A DNA stretch of 64,000 bases from UBA11579 sp039714215 (GTDB lineage: Bacteria; Chloroflexota; Anaerolineae; Anaerolineales; UBA11579). Each line of letters begins with the position of its first letter. Position 1 is the first letter of the stretch. The stretch spans positions 1 to 64,000 of the forward strand of contig JBDLJU010000001.1 in the NCBI GenBank assembly GCA_039714215.1, written 5' to 3'. The position numbers and the translations under genes are program-made. Shown piece by piece: positions 1-7,744 of the stretch. The notes beneath the pieces were generated by a model. It was not told the DNA's origin and did no database searches. It saw only the letters and a program-made list of their open reading frames with translations.

Positions 1-1
1 C

Positions 2-355
2 TGGGACAGCGACCTTTTCAAAAGTTTTAGGATGCGAAAGGAAGATCCTGCAGGATCAAATCTACCTGAAAAATGCTGGGATTGCCCGGAATTCTCTGTG
101 TGTGGAGGAGGCTGCCGCATTGAGAGGGAAGCTCAGTCCGGCACTCGGGTCACTGAGCTGGCTGGTGGCGGCTGTATCGGCTGTACAGGGTTCTCTAGTG
201 AACACATCCCAGGAAAAGGGGTATCTGAGCACATTCATCTTTATCAGGCTGAGGAAGGGGCTTATATTCCCTTAGAGAGCCAGATCAATCGCACTCGACG
301 GTCAACAGGTGCAGTTCAGGTCCAGGGAACTAGAAAGACGGAGAAGGAAGTTTAG
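2..355 (+). CDS. Radical SAM/SPASM protein, C-terminal fragment (5' end outside window)
   Basis: An open frame runs in from the left edge and ends at a TAG at 353-355. The internal ATG at 32 is probably not the start, because coding sequence continues upstream of it to base 2. The 117 visible residues carry a SPASM-type auxiliary-cluster signature, CWDC then CGGGC spaced as Cx2Cx5Cx3C, followed by a further GGGCIGC pair. SPASM domains bind auxiliary Fe-S clusters in radical SAM enzymes that modify peptides or proteins; that is family knowledge. The catalytic CxxxCxxC half lies outside the window and cannot be checked. The next gene starts 7 bases downstream on the same strand, so the two are probably co-transcribed. 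The neighbouring minus-strand operon encodes a cluster-less relative of this family and a Cys-rich-tailed membrane protein, which suggests a modification role; that role is inferred. Confidence 0.75.
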   Translation, partial: WDSDLFKSFRMRKEDPAGSNLPEKCWDCPEFSVCGGGCRIEREAQSGTRVTELAGGGCIGCTGFSSEHIPGKGVSEHIHLYQAEEGAYIPLESQINRTRRSTGAVQVQGTRKTEKEV

Positions 356-362
356 CGTGAAT

Positions 363-1190
363 ATGGAATTTCTTTTTCTCATTGGGGGTTTTATATTTAT
401 TGCTCTGATCTGGAAGCGATTGTTCAATCTCGGCGGGAAAATATTTCTCGGTATTTTTTTACTCTTGTTCATGCTTTCAACGATGAGATCAATTTATTAT
501 GGGTTGAGTTTGCTCTTTATATTAGCGATTTTCGCTGTTTATTTTTTAATTTATTACAAAAACAAATCTGTCAAGTACCTCCCGGCTGTAGCAACCTTTG
601 AAACCAGTGAAATTCTTCGCGGTCTTACTCCAGTGGAGGCTGCCTACTTCCTTCAGCTGTCAATTAATGAAATATTTATTATTGCTCTTCTTGATCTGCT
701 TGATAAGGAAATCGTGCTATTTTCATCAATCCCGCCAAAAAGCTATATCCAGCTCGCAGATGATTATCGAGTTACTAACAATATCATTTCCCCGGACAAC
801 AAACGTGAATACCGCAATAATGCCGCGAGACGCAATAAGAAAATCATTCACCAGTACGATGATATCATCCTTGAGATGATCTCAAGCAGAAATCAGATGA
901 GTATTTCAGATTTCGATGTGGATTTATGGTACCGGATTTTCATTCAATCTATGGAAAAATTAGAAGGCGTATATCAGCCAGTACTCACCAAAGCTTATGC
1001 AGCCAAGATTGCGAACAAATATACTTCTTCTCATTCTGCATTTAATAAAGGAAAGGTCAATATATCCGGTTGGTACGCAGCGAGCATTCTGATCGGGGAG
1101 ACTGAAGGCGAGATAAACCATCGCCCAGCCTGGTTAGCGCCGGACGATGGTTTCTCTTCTTTTGTCTTGACTATTCTTGATGCCTTATAG
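363..1190 (+). CDS. Membrane protein, tailless paralogue of the Cys-Ala-tailed DUF2207-like protein
   Basis: 275 residues from the ATG at 363, preferred to the GTG at 309 because the upstream coding frame ends at 355 and a purine-rich AGAAGGAAG lies at about 341-349. The first 70 residues form about three hydrophobic segments. The rest is soluble. It begins VKYLPA and continues with RGLTPVEAAYFL, which matches KLKYLPP and RGLTSIQAAILL after the transmembrane segment of the 2386-4077 protein, so the two share a cytoplasmic domain. This copy lacks the extracellular beta domain and the Cys-rich tail, and contains no cysteine at all. It is convergent with the cluster-less radical SAM-like gene, with two bases between the stops. 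Function is unknown. A role as partner or immunity-like counterpart of the tailed protein is only a guess. Confidence 0.75.
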   Translation: MEFLFLIGGFIFIALIWKRLFNLGGKIFLGIFLLLFMLSTMRSIYYGLSLLFILAIFAVYFLIYYKNKSVKYLPAVATFETSEILRGLTPVEAAYFLQLSINEIFIIALLDLLDKEIVLFSSIPPKSYIQLADDYRVTNNIISPDNKREYRNNAARRNKKIIHQYDDIILEMISSRNQMSISDFDVDLWYRIFIQSMEKLEGVYQPVLTKAYAAKIANKYTSSHSAFNKGKVNISGWYAASILIGETEGEINHRPAWLAPDDGFSSFVLTILDAL

Positions 1191-1192
1191 AA

Positions 1193-2386
1193 CTAATCGT
1201 GCCCCGAAGCCTTGGCCCAGATTGACTCCCATTGATCATTTAAGAAATTTCCCAGCAGATGATTAATTCCCTGCCCTGGCAGCACATCTCCATCTGGTTC
1301 AACATACAACCAGGCTCTGCCTGCACCCTGGAATGTTTCTTCCTTATCATCATCTAGTTCGAGTTCAAGCGCAACCGGGTTCAAATTTGAGTATGGGACC
1401 GGGATATCCCAGATAAGCTCAATATCTTGTTCATCGACGTGCTCTCGGACCTCTTCAAGTTGAGAGGTTAAAGCAGGATCATTCGTGCTCAAGGATATTG
1501 CAGAAACTCCTGCTTGAGCAAGCTTGTCTACCAGTTCAAAAGCAGCAGCATGGTTATTTGAAGTAATCGTCAAGTGCACGCAGACAAAAATGTCATCGTC
1601 CAGGGTCTCTTTCCAATAAGAAAAACTTGCCAAAGAATCCCAGCTTGCATCGTGATCCGGTTCCAGGAGGATCATTACATGGTCCAATCCAGCCTCCAGC
1701 ACAGCCTGTAAATATTTGGTGTCCCCAAGTTTGATCCCATTGGTAAGGAGGCCGGTAACCTGGCCAAGCGATTCTGCGTAGGCAATTAGTTCAACCAAAT
1801 CTTCCCGCAGAGTGGGTTCGCCCCCGGTAAAAATCAGGTGGGGAATTCCTGCGGCCCAAGAACGGTCGATAATTGACTTCCATTCCTCGGTAGAAAGCTC
1901 ACGATCGACTCTTTTAATTGGCGCAGCATCTTGCGACGCGCCTTCAGGAAGGCGGTAGGTCAAAGCGCAGTCGAGCCGGTAAGGAGCAGAGGTCTGCCTG
2001 CTGTAAGGCGCCTGGCGCTCAAATTCAAGATAAGAAACTGGTTCAAGGTCAATGGTATGGATAAGCAAATCGATCTGCTTGGAGAAAGAGGTGAAATCGT
2101 TAATAACTTCTTCCCTTTTTGTCCTGTAACGTCGTTTTACACTTGAAATTACTTCCTTTTCTGGAGTTTGGTTGACAATATGGTAGGCATACTCAGCCGC
2201 TGTTTGGTTAAGGTGCAGCACAGTAGAGGCATTGATCACCAGCAATCCATTGCCATCTGGCTCAATCCGAAGGTGAAGGCGATAGTTATCTGGGTTATCG
2301 GGAGGGGCTTGATAGTGGTAGATACCAGGTGATAAAGGTTTGATCGGGGCGAACATTTTTGAAATAAAGTTATCAGGTTTGTTCAT
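1193..2386 (-). CDS. Pseudo-radical-SAM protein with PqqD-like N-terminus, Fe-S cysteines lost
   Basis: 397 residues from the ATG at 2386, which overlaps the stop of the upstream gene by one base (TAATG) and has GGAGGT nine bases before it. Residues about 40-110 resemble PqqD/RRE peptide-binding domains (LHLNQTAAEYA, then helices). Residues about 135-340 follow the radical SAM fold: a PqqE-like LTYR entry and the glycine-rich GGEPT at 188-192. Where PqqE-like enzymes have CxxxCxxC, this protein has Leu146, Ala150 and Asp153, so no 4Fe-4S cluster can bind there. The C-terminal SPASM-like stretch (VEPDGDVLPG) also has Gly in place of Cys. Such pseudo-radical-SAM partners are known from other peptide-modification loci. 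A non-catalytic substrate-presenting role is inferred. Last gene of the minus-strand operon 4471-1193. Confidence 0.75.
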   Translation of the reverse strand: MNKPDNFISKMFAPIKPLSPGIYHYQAPPDNPDNYRLHLRIEPDGNGLLVINASTVLHLNQTAAEYAYHIVNQTPEKEVISSVKRRYRTKREEVINDFTSFSKQIDLLIHTIDLEPVSYLEFERQAPYSRQTSAPYRLDCALTYRLPEGASQDAAPIKRVDRELSTEEWKSIIDRSWAAGIPHLIFTGGEPTLREDLVELIAYAESLGQVTGLLTNGIKLGDTKYLQAVLEAGLDHVMILLEPDHDASWDSLASFSYWKETLDDDIFVCVHLTITSNNHAAAFELVDKLAQAGVSAISLSTNDPALTSQLEEVREHVDEQDIELIWDIPVPYSNLNPVALELELDDDKEETFQGAGRAWLYVEPDGDVLPGQGINHLLGNFLNDQWESIWAKASGHD

Positions 2387-4077
2387 TATCGACCTCCTCC
2401 AGCGCATGCACATGCGCATCCGGCACAGGCACAGGCGCAGGCACAAGAACTTCCACCTCCGCTGCTTCTCCCGCTGCTGTATGATGACTTAGAAGGCTTC
2501 GGCAGCGGGTTTGTCTTTTTGGTGACCCCGCTGGTGAAATCATTGACATTCCCGACCACGCTGGATGCGAAAGTTTCAACCCCGGTAACCACAGAAGCTG
2601 CAAAATCTGAGCCTGGTAATTGAGGCATGCGGGTACCGCCTGGCGTTGGTCGTGACGTTGGAGCGCTGACCGGTTTGGGGCCAGATGTCCTCGAAGCCGG
2701 GGAGGGGGAGTAGCTTCCCCACCAGGTGGGAAGGAATACAGGCGTATCTTGGAAAGTTCGGCGGGTGCGATCATCGTAATTGTCGTCCAGCATCGTCCAT
2801 TCCATCACCTTCTCGTACATTTCGCTCTTCACCTGTGGTGTATCGCTGGCTTCCACCTGAGACCAGGCTTTCTTAATAATTTTTTCATAATATCGTCTGG
2901 TCTCTTTCTGACTAAAACCCTTCATAGATTTAGTTACGCTCTTGACCAATTGAACCATCATGGCTTGTAAAGTTTTAGAACGTTTCGCTTTGGCGGTTTC
3001 TTTCATACCCGCCAAGAAATCAAGTTCGTAGCCACGCAATCCTTCTGGTTTTGGTTTGATGATTTCCAACTCAAGAGGATCTCGTTTTGTGACTTTTGCC
3101 GCTCCTTTTTTAACGACAGCAAACAAGACCATCGTCATGATCTTTTCCATTGGCTGTTCCAGTAGAATTGCGGCCTGGATTGATGTTAGACCTCGTTTGA
3201 TTCCGTGGCCTTCCATAGCCAATTTTGGTGGTAAATATTTCAGTTTTCGTTTATTGGAACTCCGGATGGAGATTACTGGGATGGCAATAAAAAGACTCAA
3301 AAATCCTGTTACACATAAGCCGGCAAACACATCATCTGGATCAATACCGATGTTTTCCCAGAATGTTGGCTTGATGATCGTGTTCGATGGAACTGATTCG
3401 GCAGGAAAGGAAGCCCCAAACAAATATTGCGTGTAGCCATTTGCATTTAAATTTCTCCATTCATAAACAATCCTTCCCTGATCATCAAAATACGAAACTG
3501 GTTCCTCTTCTGGCCATCCTCTTGGCGATTTATGCCAACGTGGGACATCAGGAGAAAGACCTGGCGGCAAGTGAAAAATTACGGTTAAATCTGTTGAACC
3601 GTTGACATACTCTGATCCAAACCAGGTCGGCGAGAAAACTGCACTGGCATACCCATCGTCATCGCTGTCAAAATAGAGCACATCAGTAATCCCGTCAATC
3701 TCAAAATATACTGTACCAGTTTGTCCCGGTGGAATTGCCATCGAACCCAAACCAAGCTCAATGCCATGCTCTACATAGGCAGAGCGGGTGATGTGGTAGA
3801 TTTCGGTGCCGTTGACTTCCGCATAAGTAAGTCCAGAACTAAAATTCTCATTCGGCATTCCCACATCCACATAATCGATCGGATCGGCATAGCTTTCATT
3901 CGAAAAAACAAATTCATATTGTAAAGAGAGCGTACCGTCACTTTCCCAGTAAGCATGCACAGTTTGGCGATCAAGACGAAACGCATAGGTCTGCGCAAGA
4001 ACTGGAACAGCTAAAGAAAATAACAAAATAAACGCAAAAATGATACTGAGAACACGTTGCTTTTTTTTGGTATTCAT
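2386..4077 (-). CDS. DUF2207-like membrane protein with Cys-Ala repeat C-terminal tail
   Basis: 563 residues from the ATG at 4077, which is followed by a clear signal peptide (Lys-rich start, hydrophobic 9-27, cleavage near LAQ) and preceded by GAAGGG. Residues about 30-235 form an extracellular beta-rich domain, a single transmembrane segment spans about 250-271, and a cytoplasmic domain follows. A Pro/Ser/Gly-rich linker then leads to a tail reading (CA)4-G-(CA)3-GGGR. Seven of the eight cysteines in the protein are in the last 19 residues; the other lies in the transmembrane segment. With signal peptide plus one TM, the tail should face the cytoplasm. The architecture up to the linker resembles DUF2207 proteins. 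The tail could be a substrate for Cys modification or a metal-binding tail; the adjacent pseudo-radical-SAM gene favours the former, by inference. Confidence 0.75.
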   Translation of the reverse strand: MNTKKKQRVLSIIFAFILLFSLAVPVLAQTYAFRLDRQTVHAYWESDGTLSLQYEFVFSNESYADPIDYVDVGMPNENFSSGLTYAEVNGTEIYHITRSAYVEHGIELGLGSMAIPPGQTGTVYFEIDGITDVLYFDSDDDGYASAVFSPTWFGSEYVNGSTDLTVIFHLPPGLSPDVPRWHKSPRGWPEEEPVSYFDDQGRIVYEWRNLNANGYTQYLFGASFPAESVPSNTIIKPTFWENIGIDPDDVFAGLCVTGFLSLFIAIPVISIRSSNKRKLKYLPPKLAMEGHGIKRGLTSIQAAILLEQPMEKIMTMVLFAVVKKGAAKVTKRDPLELEIIKPKPEGLRGYELDFLAGMKETAKAKRSKTLQAMMVQLVKSVTKSMKGFSQKETRRYYEKIIKKAWSQVEASDTPQVKSEMYEKVMEWTMLDDNYDDRTRRTFQDTPVFLPTWWGSYSPSPASRTSGPKPVSAPTSRPTPGGTRMPQLPGSDFAASVVTGVETFASSVVGNVNDFTSGVTKKTNPLPKPSKSSYSSGRSSGGGSSCACACACAGCACACAGGGR

Positions 4078-4102
4078 TGAATTCCCTTCAATTATAAAAT
4101 TA

Positions 4103-4471
4103 CTACCATTTTGGTTCTTCGCTGAGCTGGTATGCAGCCCCACAGTATGGGCAATCAACCATTGGCGAGCCTGCAACCATTTTTACATTGTCCATTGAAA
4201 GTTGTGCACCGCAATCCTGACATTTAAAGCGTTCCATGCTGACATCTGCAGGCAGGTCAACTTTTAAGGTAGGACTGTATTTAATTTCCTGGTCCCCAGG
4301 TTTTTTTCTACCCAGCAGGAAAATAATTCCAAAACCAATCAGTACAGAAATTCCACCACCAACGATCCATCCTGGGTTACCGTCAGGGCTGAAAGCACCC
4401 CAAACGAAAAGTACACCAAAAAATATCACAATTGCAGAAAAAATATAACCAATTACTTTGCCAGCATTCAT
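4103..4471 (-). CDS. Two-TM membrane protein with C-terminal zinc ribbon
   Basis: 122 residues from the ATG at 4471, chosen over an in-frame GTG at 4477 because GGAGGT sits five bases before the ATG. Two hydrophobic helices (about 8-28 and 36-56) are followed by a basic loop. A C-terminal zinc ribbon has one CxxC knuckle (FKCQDCG) and a second (DCPYCG). The role is unknown; zinc-ribbon membrane proteins often act as adaptors. It is first in a minus-strand operon: 25 bases separate its stop from the start of the Cys-Ala-tailed protein, which is translationally coupled to the pseudo-radical-SAM gene. This suggests all three products work together, by position only. Confidence 0.7.
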   Translation of the reverse strand: MNAGKVIGYIFSAIVIFFGVLFVWGAFSPDGNPGWIVGGGISVLIGFGIIFLLGRKKPGDQEIKYSPTLKVDLPADVSMERFKCQDCGAQLSMDNVKMVAGSPMVDCPYCGAAYQLSEEPKW

Positions 4472-4577
4472 CTTCACCTCCAGAGATACTCCTAGTTTAG
4501 CGGAAAATTTATTAAACTACAAATGATTGCTCCGAAAGTTTATCAACAGAAATTTTAATCAGGCATTTAGTTACTCG

Positions 4578-4586
4578 TGATATAAT
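4578..4586 (+). promoter_or_regulatory. Extended -10 promoter element of the STAS/RsbW-like pair
   Basis: TGATATAAT matches the extended -10 form TGnTATAAT and lies about 50 bases before the ATG at 4635. No good -35 is seen at the expected distance, which is usual for extended -10 promoters. AAGGAG at about 4619 gives the ribosome binding site. Prediction only. Confidence 0.45.
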
Positions 4587-4634
4587 TTTTTCTAACGAGC
4601 TAACCTCAAATTAATTGCAAGGAGAAATTATCAA

Positions 4635-4970
4635 ATGTCCATCACCACAAGTGAATATAAGCGATGTAATTTGGTTAAAATGACTGGGCGAATCGATAGC
4701 TCAACAGGCGATGCCCTGATGAAAACCTTCAAAGACCTACAAGAACAAGGTCATTTCAAACTTGTTTTTGACATGTCCGAGATTGATTTTATGTCCAGTA
4801 AGGGGTGGTGGGTCCTGATAGAAACGCAGAAAGGTTCCAAGCGATACAACCGCGGCGAGGTCCTCCTGGCGAATGTACCAGATAAAATCCTCACTTCTCT
4901 AGATTTGGTTGGGATGAGCCATTATTTCCAGGTTTTTGACGATGTTGTCAGCGCAGTCGGATTCTTCTAA
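4635..4970 (+). CDS. STAS-domain anti-sigma factor antagonist (RsbV/SpoIIAA-like)
   Basis: 111 residues, the usual size for a single STAS domain. The segment IDFMSSKGWWVL aligns with the IDSSGLGVL loop of SpoIIAA/RsbV, whose serine is phosphorylated by the partner kinase, so Ser in MSSK is the likely regulatory residue. A good ribosome binding site precedes the ATG. In this family the unphosphorylated protein binds the RsbW-type kinase and frees its sigma factor. The kinase gene follows after five bases and a PP2C-type phosphatase gene converges from the right, which completes a partner-switching set. The controlled sigma factor or output protein is not in the window. Confidence 0.88.
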   Translation: MSITTSEYKRCNLVKMTGRIDSSTGDALMKTFKDLQEQGHFKLVFDMSEIDFMSSKGWWVLIETQKGSKRYNRGEVLLANVPDKILTSLDLVGMSHYFQVFDDVVSAVGFF

Positions 4971-4975
4971 AACAA

Positions 4976-5383
4976 ATGATCTCAAAGACCTTTCCCGGGG
5001 ATTTTTCAAGCCTGGGACCGATCAGTGATTTCATAGCAAATGCAGCAAAGCAGGCTGGACTGGATGAAAACTCGATATACTCCGTCCAGCTTGCTGTAGA
5101 TGAAGCATGTACCAACATCATTGAGCATGCATATGGCGGGGAAGGTAATGGAGAAATTGTCTGTCGATGCGATTCAAATAGTGAAAGTTTCAGAATTGAG
5201 CTTCGTGATCAAGGCAAACAGTTTAACCCCGATACGATTCCCGTTCCTGAGGTGGGAGCTCCGCTTGAAAGTCTTGGAAACCGGGGAGCAGGGCTCTTCC
5301 TGATGAAAAAATTGATGGATCAGGTCGAATTTGACTTTTCTAAATCAAATGAAACAATCCTTCGTATGACCAAAAAAAAGTGA
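4976..5383 (+). CDS. RsbW-like anti-sigma serine kinase (HATPase)
   Basis: 135 residues, typical of the SpoIIAB/RsbW family. The GHKL ATP-binding boxes are visible: N-box DEACTNIIEHAY, G1-like LRDQGKQF, and G2 GNRGAGLFLMKKL. The family phosphorylates STAS antagonists and sequesters sigma factors. It starts five bases after the STAS gene on the same strand, so it is surely co-transcribed. The TGA stop lies inside the stem of the bidirectional terminator at 5375-5402. No sigma factor gene is adjacent, so the target could be a distant sigma factor or a non-sigma output. Confidence 0.88.
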   Translation: MISKTFPGDFSSLGPISDFIANAAKQAGLDENSIYSVQLAVDEACTNIIEHAYGGEGNGEIVCRCDSNSESFRIELRDQGKQFNPDTIPVPEVGAPLESLGNRGAGLFLMKKLMDQVEFDFSKSNETILRMTKKK

Positions 5384-5402
5384 GGCTTTCGCCTCACTTT
5401 TT
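5375..5402. terminator. Bidirectional intrinsic terminator shared by convergent genes
   Basis: GTGAGGC (5380-5386), loop TTTC, GCCTCAC (5391-5397), extended by A and T runs on both sides so that each strand ends in a U tract. The TGA of the kinase gene (5381-5383) and the TGA of the phosphatase gene (5394-5396) both lie within the stem. Confidence 0.9.
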
Positions 5403-7490
5403 ACTTTTTTTAGAGTTTTTCTCTTCGGATTTTTCTTTCTCCAAGATCATCAAAGTAATATCATCATACTGAGGAGCCCCCTGGGCGTGTTCTTTGACCG
5501 CCTCAAGGATCTTGACCTGCAAATCGAAAGCAGGTTGATGGCGGTTCAGGATGACTGTTTCAACCAAATGATGATCATCGAATAATTCCCCTTCATTGTT
5601 CTGGGCCTCAGTTATCCCATCCGTATAAAGAATCAATTTATCCCCAGGTGAGAATTGCAAAGTGCGCCTTTCCCAGGAGGAGTCCTCCTCGATGCCGATC
5701 GGCATGCCAGTGCGGACGAGTGCAACAGGGACTGATTCAGGGTCAGTGCCAATCAAGATCGGAGGATTGTGGCCCGCGTTGCAATAAATCAAGGTGTTCT
5801 TGGTTGGATCTAAGACCCCATAAAAGGTTGTGATAAAGAGGTTGGCCCGTGCATCTGCAAGGATGCGCTCGTTAGCCTCGCTAAGCACAAGGTCGGGACG
5901 GGATTGATATTCCAAGGCGTAGGTGCGGATCAGGGTACGGCAAAGCGCCATATACAACGCTGCCCCAAGCCCTTTATCAGCTACATCAGCGATTACAATC
6001 CCCAACCGACCGCGGGACAGGGGGATCAAGTCAAAGAAGTCTCCAGACAGACCGCCAGCTGGTTCGAGAGAAACTGCGAGCTGCCAACCGGGAATGTTTG
6101 GAAACTGGTTAGGTAAGAAGCTGGCCTGGATTTGGCCGGCAATCTTGATTTCCTGGCTCACCTTTTCGAGCGCAATCGAACGGGCGTATTCCTCCGCCTG
6201 ATGAATTGCTGAGGAAATTTGGTCACGCAGAGAATGCAGGGCAGGGAACAGCCGCTGCAGCGCTTCAGTACTCCACGGTTGGGCCAGCTGATGAAGTTCC
6301 ATGAAGATTCCGCCGATAATTTCCTTACCTTCCTGAGCTAAAATCGGTGAATACACTACTGGGCGATGCGGCTTATGTTCCTCCTCCCAAGGAATTGGTT
6401 CTAAAGCAGTAAATGCCCGCGTATTCGGGCACCCTTGAGCCCACTCCCAGATTTTAGTGATTTCGATGGGCCATTCGTCTTGCGGAGATTTAAATAGAAT
6501 TTGACCTGGGATCATCCAGACCACGATGTTTCCTGAAGGAAACATATTCGGAATATGCTCCCCAAGAATTTCTGGTAATATGGATACATCTGGGGGGGCG
6601 GTCAAAATTGCTCGACCAAGAGATTCCAATTTCTCTAACTGCCTGGTTTGCTGCCGATTGCTTTCGGAGGTCATACTGAACTGTCTGGCGAGATATGCAA
6701 CAATGATTAATCCCAGCACGAGGAAAATAAAAGTAGAAACCCCATTCTCAGAGTACAACCCAGCAGCAAGGATTGCGAAAGGATGGGCGAATGTTGGCAG
6801 AGCGAGCGAAAGGAAGAAGAATTGAACAATCGGTTGAATTTTTTCTGACCTGGTAAGTTTTTTTTGCGTATAAACTGCAAACAAAAAATATGGTAACCAG
6901 ATCAGGATCAGTACTATAAAATTAACAATAATTCCTGCAAAACCAGCGATGATGTTATGCGCGCCAAGATCCTGGATTGGATAAATTCCACCAAGTAATT
7001 CAAATACCCTTAAACCTGCGAGATAGGGCAGGGTAAAACCTGCGATTGATAGAGAAAAATACCTCAAATTATTTAGCTTCGCAGCCTTACTGATGTCTTG
7101 GAACCAGCCAGAAAAGAATTGAATGCCAAGCAGAACGATCATGATCCATAGGCTGGTTGGTCCAAAAATAAATGCCGCAGTCCAGACCGCCATACTATTG
7201 AATGACCCATCCGAACTTCCGTAACGATCCTCTCTAAATTCTATGATCATGAAAAAATTTAAATAAGTGAAGAGAATAATTATTCCAGCAAGCAGCAGAA
7301 GCATCGTCCAATGTTGTCTGAATATTGAAAAATCGCTTTCTCTCACCAACCAAAAAAATCCCAAGAGATAGGCAAGTGTTGAATAGCCAGTCGTCAGGAT
7401 ATCACCAACAATTACCAACTGCCGCGCAAGCGCGAAACTGGCAATATCAGGCCAAAATACTTTAGCAATCCGAAGAAGTGTCTTGTTCAA
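5394..7490 (-). CDS. Membrane PP2C-type (SpoIIE/RsbU) serine phosphatase
   Basis: 698 residues from a TTG at 7490, accepted because AAGGTG precedes it and the next in-frame ATG would cut into the membrane region. Residues about 1-270 hold about eight hydrophobic segments. About 285-425 is a GAF-like domain and about 435-690 a SpoIIE-type PP2C phosphatase domain, with metal-binding motifs SGDFFDL, DVADKGLGAALYM, CNAGHNPP and LYTDGITEA. These enzymes dephosphorylate STAS antagonists and so switch on the partner-switching output. The cognate STAS and kinase genes lie head-on immediately to the left and share its terminator. The membrane domain suggests sensing of an envelope or ligand signal; the signal is unknown. 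Confidence 0.88.
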   Translation of the reverse strand: MNKTLLRIAKVFWPDIASFALARQLVIVGDILTTGYSTLAYLLGFFWLVRESDFSIFRQHWTMLLLLAGIIILFTYLNFFMIIEFREDRYGSSDGSFNSMAVWTAAFIFGPTSLWIMIVLLGIQFFSGWFQDISKAAKLNNLRYFSLSIAGFTLPYLAGLRVFELLGGIYPIQDLGAHNIIAGFAGIIVNFIVLILIWLPYFLFAVYTQKKLTRSEKIQPIVQFFFLSLALPTFAHPFAILAAGLYSENGVSTFIFLVLGLIIVAYLARQFSMTSESNRQQTRQLEKLESLGRAILTAPPDVSILPEILGEHIPNMFPSGNIVVWMIPGQILFKSPQDEWPIEITKIWEWAQGCPNTRAFTALEPIPWEEEHKPHRPVVYSPILAQEGKEIIGGIFMELHQLAQPWSTEALQRLFPALHSLRDQISSAIHQAEEYARSIALEKVSQEIKIAGQIQASFLPNQFPNIPGWQLAVSLEPAGGLSGDFFDLIPLSRGRLGIVIADVADKGLGAALYMALCRTLIRTYALEYQSRPDLVLSEANERILADARANLFITTFYGVLDPTKNTLIYCNAGHNPPILIGTDPESVPVALVRTGMPIGIEEDSSWERRTLQFSPGDKLILYTDGITEAQNNEGELFDDHHLVETVILNRHQPAFDLQVKILEAVKEHAQGAPQYDDITLMILEKEKSEEKNSKKSKK

Positions 7491-7704
7491 AAATCTGCAC
7501 CTTAATTTCTTTTGTTCTTAAGCAATCCTCACAAAGTCCTATCACCTTCGTGATCCAGGTGATCTCCATTTTTTCGAGACTCTCTTATTTTATCCGAAAA
7601 AATGGATCTGCGGATGAGAGACCTAGTGCCTTCAAAGAAAATACTACTTCAATGGCGACTAAGATGCGCGATGACGCGCGTCCAAGGGAGGTTCCTAAAT
7701 AGTG

Positions 7705-7710
7705 TATAAT
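7705..7710 (+). promoter_or_regulatory. -10 element upstream of the DUF47 gene
   Basis: A perfect TATAAT lies 34 bases before the ATG at 7745, with AGAGGAA as ribosome binding site. No -35 hexamer is recognisable at 16-18 bases. The rest of the 254-base gap (7491-7744) shows no gene and no other clear signal. Confidence 0.35.
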
Positions 7711-7744
7711 TGGTGGCTCATAAATAATAATAAGAGGAAATGAA

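Noticed and set aside
309..362. N-terminal extension of the 363-1190 protein from a GTG at 309
   Set aside because: It would run through the end of the radical SAM gene and encodes a basic non-conserved stretch; the ATG at 363 fits better.
1188..1195. Terminator between the convergent genes at 1190/1193
   Set aside because: Only two bases separate the stops and no hairpin is seen, so transcripts probably overlap.
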